A stretch of 64,000 nucleotides of DNA, from contig NZ_LMUD01000002.1 of assembly GCF_009766095.1 (NCBI RefSeq), positions 469,120 to 533,119 of the forward strand, read 5' to 3'. Shown piece by piece: positions 54,769 to 61,746 of the stretch (positions are counted from its first letter, which is position 1; every line of letters begins with the position of its first letter). The position numbers and the translations under genes were made by a program. The notes beneath the pieces are model-generated. The model saw only the letters and a list, made by a program, of their open reading frames with translations, did not search any database and was not told the origin of the DNA. The stretch is from Granulicella sp. S190. Lineage in GTDB: Bacteria; Acidobacteriota; Terriglobia; Terriglobales; Acidobacteriaceae.

Positions 54769-54920
54769 GCTTATGAGAACCCTTTGGAGTGCTTGAATTG
54801 GACTTCGTTGATGATGCGCGGTTCATGCTACACGTCTGCGGCCATCTTCGCATGCATGGATGGATCGATGGGTTAAAGGTACACGTTGAGGGGGGTTCAG
54901 TGTTGAATTTCAGCTGGCGT

Positions 54921-55814
54921 CTAGTGAAGCCGGGCGATCTGACGCTGATAGAGGGTGTTCTGCGGGAACTCCTGGGAGAGGCCGATGAGAATCTGCTTGC
55001 CGGATTGGGTGCGGCCGTCGCGGAGTTCTCCGACGGCAAGCATGAGGCGGGCGAAGGGGGCGAGGTAGTGGCCTTGCTCGGCGGTGAGCTTGAGGAGGCG
55101 AACGCCTTCTGCCTTGTTGGTGCCTGCTCCGGCCATGCCGAGGAACCAGCGGATGGGCGCGGCTTTGAGGCTGAGCATGTAGTTCTCGATGCCGACGGCG
55201 AGGTTGGCGTCGTAGAGGGTGGGATTTGCGGCGAGGGCTTGCTTTGCATATTTGCTGGCCAACTCGCTGTATTTGAAGGCACCGTACTCATGGCGATCGA
55301 TAAGGGAGGCCCAGTCGGCCTGCATGCCTGAGGTGACGGCCTTGCAGTAGAGTGCGTTGGCGTCGCCGGGATTGTGCTGGAGGGCAGTGTCGGCGATGCG
55401 GTTGGACTGGTCGATGCGATTGTTGAAGCCCTGCTTGAGGGCTGGGTCGATGGGGGGACGGGTGCGGGAGGTGAAGCGGTTATCGTCGGCGAAGAGCTCG
55501 ATGTCGAGGACGCCGAGGAGGTTGAACTCGTTGAAGATGTATGCCGCTGCGTCGGAGGCGGAGCCGAGGCAGTCGTCCGGGTGGGCGCTCATCCACTCTC
55601 CAAAGTGGGCGTGGGCGGCGTTGAAGTCGAGGTTATAGAGGGCGTAGTAGCCGTCGTTGAGAGGCGTGCCGTGGAGAGGGGCGCTGTAGGCGCGGGTGGT
55701 GGCGGCAAAGATAGACAGCAGCAGAAGTCCGGAGAGCACGATCTTCGACGCGAACCGGGTAGCAAGCGAGCACAAGGCGGAGGGTATAAGTGCTGCCGGA
55801 GACGGGAGACGCAT
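54921..55814 (-). CDS. Hypothetical exported helical protein
   Basis: A signal/anchor segment (about residues 22-42, K-I-V-L-S-G-L-L-L-L-S-I-F-A-A-T-T) precedes an all-helical body with loose TPR character (Y-A-L-Y-N-L-D-F-N-A-A-H-A-H-F and A-L-A-A-N-P-T-L-Y-D-A-N-L-A). The C-terminal part has G-Q-I-L-I-G-L-type helices and no catalytic motif. The 297-residue protein lies directly upstream of the type III PKS gene on the same strand and may be the first gene of that operon. A link to product export or envelope placement is inferred from position only. Confidence 0.72.
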   Translation of the reverse strand: MRLPSPAALIPSALCSLATRFASKIVLSGLLLLSIFAATTRAYSAPLHGTPLNDGYYALYNLDFNAAHAHFGEWMSAHPDDCLGSASDAAAYIFNEFNLLGVLDIELFADDNRFTSRTRPPIDPALKQGFNNRIDQSNRIADTALQHNPGDANALYCKAVTSGMQADWASLIDRHEYGAFKYSELASKYAKQALAANPTLYDANLAVGIENYMLSLKAAPIRWFLGMAGAGTNKAEGVRLLKLTAEQGHYLAPFARLMLAVGELRDGRTQSGKQILIGLSQEFPQNTLYQRQIARLH

Positions 55815-56264
55815 TCTTCTCTTTTACCTCATTGAGTGTTTTGCCTGACGGGTTGGGGGCTGTGAGGAACATACGGATGCGGTGGGGGTGAGTCCAGTTT
55901 TTGTTGAGATGCAGACTTTGCCCAGTTAAGGGGGGTTGGGCACATTTTTAAGCACAATCCCTGATTTGCATCCCTGTAAAGGATTACAGATGTGAGGGCG
56001 AGGCTGAAGCCAGTCGAGGAATTGTGCAAGTTTTTTTACATATTCCTGATTTGGAGATTACAAGTGGCCTATTTCGATGTATTTACTGTGGTCCGATCCC
56101 GGCTGCCCAGACTTTTGAGGCCTTTAGGGTGTTTCGTGCGTGATATCACTTCCCAGGGTTGGTGGGACAGGCTTATTGCCGCGGATGCGCGCGCGTTAGA
56201 TTGTGCTTCGCCCTGTGAATTGAGTTTCCAGGCGCATTTTGCCGGAGGCACCGAGGGTTGAGAG
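55815..56264. other. Intergenic region without a recognised gene
   Basis: It should hold the minus-strand promoter for the exported protein gene and the 3' side of the epimerase gene. The plus-strand frame at 55992-56261 has no ribosome-binding site and unconvincing composition. No member of repeat families A to C was found. Confidence 0.4.
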
Positions 56265-57236
56265 TCAGGCTTTGAGAGTTGGGAGTTCCTTCTTCTGCTT
56301 CTCTTCGACGTACCAGGCTACGGTCTTCTTGAGGCCCTCGTGGAAGTGGGCTTTGGGCTGATAGCCGAGCTCGCTGGTGGCGCGGGTGATGTCGGCGAGC
56401 GAGTGCTGAATATCGCCAGCTCTTGCGGGCCCGTAGATGGGCTTTGCGGCGAATCCGAGGTGCTCTGCGATGGAGGCGTAGACCTCGTTGAGGGTGTGGC
56501 TTCTACCGGTTCCGATGTTGAAGACGCGGCCGGTGGCGACTTCGCTGGGCGCGAGGCAGGCGAGGAGATTGGCGCTGACGGCGTTGTCGACGTAGTTGAA
56601 GTCGCGGCTGGTGAGGCCGTCGCCGAAGATGGTGGGGGTGATGCCGTCCATCATCTTGAAGGTGAACTGTGCGATGACGCCGGAGTAGGGTGAGTCGGCG
56701 GCCTGACGGGGGCCGAAGATGTTGAAGTAACGAAGGCAGACACCTTCGAGGCCATAGGCGCGGTAGAAGGACTGGATGTAGTACTCGCAGGTGAGCTTCT
56801 GGACGGCGTAGGGAGAGAGCGGCCGGGGGAGCATGTCTTCCTGCTTGGGCTGGGTGGGCTGGTCTCCGTAGGCCGAGGAGGAGGCTGCGTAGACGATGCG
56901 GCGAACCTTGGCATCGCGGGCTGCGATGAGGAGGTTGAGGGTTCCGTTGATGTTGGACTCGTGCGAGGTGAGGGGATCTTTGACGGAGCGGGGGACCGAG
57001 GCGAGGGCTCCCTGATGAAGGATGTAGTCGACGCCTTCGCAGGCGGTTTTGACTCCTGCAACGTCCTGGAGGTCCGTCTCCTGAAAGTCGACGGAATGGC
57101 GGATGTCGGCGAGGTTTTCGAGATTGCCGGTGGAGAGATTGTCGATGCCGCGAACTTCGTGTCCCTGTTCGACGAGAGCGTGGGCGAGCGACGAGCCGAT
57201 GAAGCCTGCGATTCCGGTGATGAGATAACGAGCCAT
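56265..57236 (-). CDS. NAD-dependent UDP-sugar 4-epimerase/dehydratase-family protein
   Basis: Extended short-chain dehydrogenase with the Rossmann motif T-G-I-A-G-F-I-G-S-S (residues 7-16) and the catalytic Ser-Tyr-Lys set (S-S-S-A-Y-G near 119, Tyr143 and Lys147 in S-P-Y-A-V-Q-K). The segment Y-G-D-Q-P-T-Q-P-K-Q-E-D with P-L-S-P-Y-A-V resembles UDP-GlcNAc 4-epimerases of the WbpP group. GGAGG lies 6 bases before the ATG. A nucleotide-sugar dehydrogenase is divergent across 397 bases. The pair could make UDP-GlcNAc/GalNAc-derived uronic acids for a surface glycan. Specificity cannot be fixed by sequence alone. Confidence 0.87.
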   Translation of the reverse strand: MARYLITGIAGFIGSSLAHALVEQGHEVRGIDNLSTGNLENLADIRHSVDFQETDLQDVAGVKTACEGVDYILHQGALASVPRSVKDPLTSHESNINGTLNLLIAARDAKVRRIVYAASSSAYGDQPTQPKQEDMLPRPLSPYAVQKLTCEYYIQSFYRAYGLEGVCLRYFNIFGPRQAADSPYSGVIAQFTFKMMDGITPTIFGDGLTSRDFNYVDNAVSANLLACLAPSEVATGRVFNIGTGRSHTLNEVYASIAEHLGFAAKPIYGPARAGDIQHSLADITRATSELGYQPKAHFHEGLKKTVAWYVEEKQKKELPTLKA

Positions 57237-57633
57237 CTATTTCCTCCACCCAGACGTACCGTACTGGGGTGTATAAATCCTGTGCCGTGAGGCAATGTCT
57301 CCCTTATTATCAGGGTTCGCAGGACGAAAGCTACTTCGATTGTTTGAAAGGCAGCATGGGTTGAGTGTGGTGAGGGCCGAGGTGCGAGTCAATGCGACTT
57401 TCGTGCAAGAACAAAGACGGAAGAGGGTGCAGGATGGCTTCGGCGATGAGTTAGAACTTGAAGGCGTAGTTATATTTCGACGAACTTCTCCGCATGGTGC
57501 CGTATTGTTCCATGTGGGCTGACTGTGCGATGTGAAGCCGAGGTTGCGAGATGAATAATTTACCTGAGATTCGATATTACGATCGGGTTTCGGAGATGGA
57601 AGCAGGGAAAGGGTGGATGCGATAATCGAGACT
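57237..57633. other. Divergent promoter region between epimerase and dehydrogenase genes
   Basis: About 400 bases must carry both promoters. The stretch 57540-57600 before the dehydrogenase is the most AT-rich. No clear operator, repeat or reading frame with a ribosome-binding site was found. Confidence 0.35.
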
Positions 57634-59001
57634 ATGTCGACACAAAGCCAAGTTGTTTTACCGAAGATTGCGCAAGAGCGCATGGCGCGTCTGGAGAGTC
57701 GTACCGCGAAGATCGGTGTGATCGGGCTCGGGTATGTAGGGTTGCCGCTGTCTCTGCTGTTGTCGGAGGCTGGGTTCAAGGTAACGGGATTCGATATTGA
57801 CACCAAAAAGGTTACAGATCTGGAGGCGGGCCGGTCGTACATCTTCCGGATTCCCGCGGAAGAGATTCAGAGCGCGAAGAAGCAAGGCTTTACGGCTACC
57901 GCGGACTTTGCCGGTTTGTCGGACCAGGACGCGATTATCATGTGCGTGCCGACGCCGCTGACGGAGCATCGCGAACCGGACTTGAGCTACGTGGAGAATA
58001 CGGCGAAGGCGGCCGCTCCGTGGTTGAAGGAGGGGCAGCTGGTGGTGCTCGAGAGCACGACGTATCCGGGGACGACGGAGGATCTGATGATCCCGATCCT
58101 GGAGGCGGAGAATCGCGAAGGGCTGAAGGTACAGAGCAAGGGAACCGCGGCAGAACATGGCGTTTTTTATGTTGCGTTCTCGCCAGAGCGTGAGGATCCG
58201 GGCAATACGACGGTGGCGCGGCGCGATATTCCGAAGGTCGTTGGCGGCCACGAAGAGATTGCAACCGAGCTCGCGGCGGTGATGTACGAGGGTATCTTTA
58301 CGCGGTCGGTGCGGGTGTCTTCGACGCGCGCGGCGGAGATGACCAAGCTGCTGGAGAATATCTATCGCTGCGTAAATATTGCGCTGGTCAACGAGTTGAA
58401 GGTGCTGTCGCTGCGGATGGGGATGGATATCTGGGAGGTGATCGATGCGGCTTCGACGAAGCCGTTCGGATTTCATCCGTTCTATCCGGGGCCGGGGCTG
58501 GGCGGACACTGCATTCCGATCGATCCGTTCTATTTGAGCTGGAAGGCGAAGGAGTACGACTTCAACACGCGGTTCATTGAGCTGGCGGGTGAGGTGAATG
58601 AGGCGATGCCTGCGCATGTGGTGCAGTATGTCGCGAAGGGTCTGAACCAGCATAAGAAAGCGCTGAACGGGTCGCGCATCCTGATGCTGGGGATGGCATA
58701 CAAGAAGGACATCGATGACCTGCGCGAGTCGCCTTCGCTGACGGTGATTGAACTGCTGCGCGAGCAGGGAGCCGAGGTGCAGTACAACGATCCTTACTTC
58801 CCGACGGTGGGGAGAGGACGGAAGTACAACCTGAATATGACCTGCACGCCGCTGGATGATCTGGGGCAGTACGATTGCGTTCTGATCATGACCGACCATA
58901 CGGACTACGACTACAAGGATATTGTGAACAAGTCGAAGCTGGTGGTGGACTCGCGGAATGCGACGAAGGGGATCAAGTCGGACAAGATCGTTCGCTGCTA
59001 G
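57634..59001 (+). CDS. Nucleotide-sugar dehydrogenase (UDP-glucose/UDP-GlcNAc type)
   Basis: The enzyme oxidises C6 of a UDP-sugar to the uronic acid in two NAD-dependent steps. The NAD-binding site is I-G-V-I-G-L-G-Y-V-G-L-P-L (about residues 27-39). The catalytic Cys293 is in G-G-H-C-I-P-I-D-P. The lysine of the middle domain lies in E-M-T-K-L-L-E-N-I-Y-R. The C-terminal D-D-L-R-E-S-P segment is intact. ATG 57634 is preferred; GTG 57613 adds seven residues. The motif set fits the UDP-GlcNAc/ManNAc dehydrogenase branch (WbpO/WbpA) better than UDP-glucose dehydrogenase, which agrees with a WbpP-like epimerase next door. Confidence 0.9.
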   Translation: MSTQSQVVLPKIAQERMARLESRTAKIGVIGLGYVGLPLSLLLSEAGFKVTGFDIDTKKVTDLEAGRSYIFRIPAEEIQSAKKQGFTATADFAGLSDQDAIIMCVPTPLTEHREPDLSYVENTAKAAAPWLKEGQLVVLESTTYPGTTEDLMIPILEAENREGLKVQSKGTAAEHGVFYVAFSPEREDPGNTTVARRDIPKVVGGHEEIATELAAVMYEGIFTRSVRVSSTRAAEMTKLLENIYRCVNIALVNELKVLSLRMGMDIWEVIDAASTKPFGFHPFYPGPGLGGHCIPIDPFYLSWKAKEYDFNTRFIELAGEVNEAMPAHVVQYVAKGLNQHKKALNGSRILMLGMAYKKDIDDLRESPSLTVIELLREQGAEVQYNDPYFPTVGRGRKYNLNMTCTPLDDLGQYDCVLIMTDHTDYDYKDIVNKSKLVVDSRNATKGIKSDKIVRC

Positions 59002-59067
59002 ACGGTATTTGTTGCGAGACGGGGTTCGTTGCCAGAGGCGGGATTCGAGGTCACGGGGAAGCGCTGC

Positions 59068-59973
59068 ATGCCGAAGGTCGATGTGATCATACCCGCGTAT
59101 AACGCGGCGAAGTATCTTCCTATCGCGATTGAGAGCGTAGAGGCGCAGACCTTCGACGACTGGCGGATTCTGCTGGTGGACGACGGCAGCACGGATAATA
59201 CCGCTGCCGTTGTCGCACCTTATGCGGAGCGGCTAGGGCCGAAGCTGAAGTACATTCACCAAGCAAACAAGGGTTTGCCAGGGGCGCGCAATACAGCGAT
59301 TCGTAACTCTTCGGCAGAGTTTCTGGCGCTGCTGGATGCGGATGATGTGTGGTTTCCTTGCCGGCTGAAGGAGACGCTGAAGATCTTTGAAGCTCATCCG
59401 AAGGCCGGCCTCGTGTATGGTTTCACGACCCTGATCGATCCTGAGGGGAAGGTGACCGCTGTCTTCGATCGCAGACAGAAGAACGGCGAGGGCGCGGTGG
59501 CGCCGTACATTTATATGCGGAAGATCGATCTGCCTTGTCCGACTGTGACGTTCCGGCGGGAGTGCGTGGATGAGGTGGGACTGTTTGACGAGACGCTCCG
59601 GGCGACGGAGGATCGGGATCTGTGGCTGCGGATTGCGTTGCGATACGAGGTGGCGGTGGTGCCGACGTTGATTGCGCACTACAGGACTTCGCCGGGTTCG
59701 ATGTCGACCGACCCGGAGAGAATGCTACAGGCGCAGTTACAATTTATCGAGAAGCACTATGGCGCGCCGGGATGTGGGCCGAAGGAGAGAAAGATCGCGC
59801 TGAGCCAGGTTTACAAACAGCATGCGGTGGCGCTGGGGGCGAAGCGTCGACCGTGGGCGGGGCTGATGAGTTCGCTGCGGGCTTTTGCGATCTATCCTCT
59901 CGATAAAGGAAATGTGAGAACTACCGGATCGCTGTTGCTGCAGTGCGTTGGGCTCGGGACTTCTTCTTCCTAA
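59068..59973 (+). CDS. Glycosyltransferase family 2
   Basis: The GT-A fold begins with V-D-V-I-I-P-A-Y-N, continues with L-V-D-D-G-S-T-D-N-T, and has the metal-binding D-A-D-D motif at residues 90-93. The acceptor-side motif E-D-R-D-L-W-L-R lies near residue 185. ATG 59068 has GGGGAAG about 6 bases upstream; TTG 59029 is an alternative. It follows the UDP-sugar dehydrogenase by 66 bases, so it probably uses or extends a sugar made by that pathway. It has no transmembrane helices; association with the membrane would be through lipid-linked acceptors. Confidence 0.89.
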   Translation: MPKVDVIIPAYNAAKYLPIAIESVEAQTFDDWRILLVDDGSTDNTAAVVAPYAERLGPKLKYIHQANKGLPGARNTAIRNSSAEFLALLDADDVWFPCRLKETLKIFEAHPKAGLVYGFTTLIDPEGKVTAVFDRRQKNGEGAVAPYIYMRKIDLPCPTVTFRRECVDEVGLFDETLRATEDRDLWLRIALRYEVAVVPTLIAHYRTSPGSMSTDPERMLQAQLQFIEKHYGAPGCGPKERKIALSQVYKQHAVALGAKRRPWAGLMSSLRAFAIYPLDKGNVRTTGSLLLQCVGLGTSSS

Positions 59974-59999
59974 CTTTGCTGAAGGACTCGAGGGTGCGA

Positions 60000-61745
60000 T
60001 CAGTGTTGGTGGGCGCCTAGATCATAGTTGCCGGAGGATGGACGCGGTTTGCCATCGATGTCCGTCTGAACCTGGGGGACGCTTGTTCCGGCGTGAAGCG
60101 CGGGGCTGCCGTCGGAGAGGCGGAAGTCGAATTTGTCGAGGTCCTGTTCAGTGTTGAAGCGGGGCAGCGAGATGAATTTGGGGTCGGCGCAGTGCTCGCC
60201 CGGCTGGCCGGTGGGGCAGCGAAGGCCACGGACGTTGTAGTAGAGATTGTTGCTGCGAACGATGTGTCCGATGACCTGATCGTTATAAAAAGCGCCGGGG
60301 CCGCCGGGTTTGCCGCCGAGGTTGTAGGTCTTGGGATTGTCGATTCCCATGACGATGTTGTTTTTGAAGGTGAGGGTGCTGTTGGCACAGGTTCCGTCAC
60401 CCTGATTCTGCGGAAAGGTGCCCCAGCAGCTGACATCGAGGGTGGTGGGGGAGTAGCTGACGATGGTGTTGTTCGCCATGAAGAGACTACCTCCGTCACG
60501 GAAGCCGAAGGCGATGGCGTCTTCGGCACGGCAGAAGTCGCTAAGGTTTGCGTTGTAGTTCTGCGGGGCGCCGGGGAAGGGCTGTGAGAGGCGCAGGCAG
60601 TTTCCGAGGACGGTGTTGTTGTTGAAGACCATGGGGCTATCGTTTGGTCCCCACTTGAACTGGGCGCCGTTGTTGCCGTAGGCGGTGGAGTTGGTGATCG
60701 ACATGGAGCAGTTGCCCTTGTCGTTGTGGAGCATGTCGTAGCCGTCCTGGGTGTTGTAGCGGAAGGTGGAGTGATCGACGTGCGCGGAGAGGCAGGTGCC
60801 GGTGGCGGTTCCGATGCCGTCGCCGTAGCCGCCACTGCTCTGGCTGTAACAGGAGATGACGCCGGGGCCGGGATAGGCCTGGTTGCAGCCGTTCCACTCG
60901 ATGGTGGTGTAGGTGAGATTGATGGTGCCGTTGCGGTTGGGGGTGGAGTTGCCGTCGTCGAAGTCCCATCCGGCACCGCCGTTGTAGGCGATGTTGACCC
61001 GGTTCGCGGTGACGGTGCCCCCGATGGGTCCGATGATGCCGCGGGAGACGAAGCCGTGAATCCACATATCCTGAAGGAGGATGTCGTGCGTGTTGACGTC
61101 GGTGATGATGCCGTTAGAGGCGTAGTCGTCGAGGGGATAGCTGGTGTTGCAGCCACTGGGGAGCGCAGGCGAGCCGATGCGGATGCACTGGGAGTGACGG
61201 GTGAGGTCGATGCATTGAATGTCGACGAATTTTGCGCCGCGAAGGTTGATTGCGCTCCAGACGCCGTGACCGCCGTAGAGCTGGGTGAGTTTGGAGCGGT
61301 CGGTGACGCCGACGCCGTCGCTGCAGCTAGCGTAGTTTTCGCCGAGGATGCGGGTGTGCTGGGCGGCGGTTCCGGCGGGAATGGTGGGGTTGCTGCAGGC
61401 GTAGGGGTCGCCCTGACCGGAGCACCAGGCGTCGTAGGGCTTTGCTCCTTGTTCGTAGCCTATTCTCCAGGGGCCGTTGCGGATGATGACGGTGTCGCCG
61501 CCGGCGATCACCCAGGAGAGATCATGGGAGCTCAGGTCGTCCCAGAGGAAGCGGACATCTTTGAAGGCACAGTGCTGATTTGCGCCTTTGCCGTCGTAGG
61601 CTGCGTCGGCTTTGCCGTCGCACTGCCCGTTGTGCTTCTTCGCGGAGTAGCGGGTTCCGCCATCTTTTCGAACAAACCACGTTTCGCCGGACAGAGGTAA
61701 GGCCACGAGCAGAAGTAACAGAATCCACAGTACCCGGCTACGCAT
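60000..61745 (-). CDS. Secreted beta-helix-like protein, paralogue 1
   Basis: The signal peptide (M-R-S-R-V-L-W-I-L-L-L-L-L-V-A-L-P-L) is followed at once by a repeat-rich beta domain of about 550 residues with many Asn, Gly, Thr and Cys. Shared segments such as A-G-T-A-x-Q-x-T-R-I-L-G-E-N-Y and D-M-W-I-H-G-F-x-S-R-G-I-I also occur in the neighbouring gene. The spacing of N-N-T-V and I-V-M-G-I-type strands suggests a right-handed parallel beta-helix, as in pectate-lyase-like surface proteins. Conserved Cys pairs (C-D-G-K, C-A-F-K, C-S-N-P) point to disulfides outside the cytoplasm. The start lies one base from the stop of the upstream paralogue. A polysaccharide-binding or -cleaving role is possible. 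Confidence 0.8.
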   Translation of the reverse strand: MRSRVLWILLLLLVALPLSGETWFVRKDGGTRYSAKKHNGQCDGKADAAYDGKGANQHCAFKDVRFLWDDLSSHDLSWVIAGGDTVIIRNGPWRIGYEQGAKPYDAWCSGQGDPYACSNPTIPAGTAAQHTRILGENYASCSDGVGVTDRSKLTQLYGGHGVWSAINLRGAKFVDIQCIDLTRHSQCIRIGSPALPSGCNTSYPLDDYASNGIITDVNTHDILLQDMWIHGFVSRGIIGPIGGTVTANRVNIAYNGGAGWDFDDGNSTPNRNGTINLTYTTIEWNGCNQAYPGPGVISCYSQSSGGYGDGIGTATGTCLSAHVDHSTFRYNTQDGYDMLHNDKGNCSMSITNSTAYGNNGAQFKWGPNDSPMVFNNNTVLGNCLRLSQPFPGAPQNYNANLSDFCRAEDAIAFGFRDGGSLFMANNTIVSYSPTTLDVSCWGTFPQNQGDGTCANSTLTFKNNIVMGIDNPKTYNLGGKPGGPGAFYNDQVIGHIVRSNNLYYNVRGLRCPTGQPGEHCADPKFISLPRFNTEQDLDKFDFRLSDGSPALHAGTSVPQVQTDIDGKPRPSSGNYDLGAHQH

Positions 61746-61746
61746 T

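Noticed and set aside
55992..56261. 89-residue plus-strand frame in the gap before the epimerase
   Set aside because: No ribosome-binding site, no motif and uneven composition; the region is annotated as intergenic.
57658..58899. Long minus-strand reading frame opposite the nucleotide-sugar dehydrogenase
   Set aside because: It is antisense to a gene with all catalytic motifs, and its Arg/His-rich composition is typical of the complement of GC-rich coding DNA.
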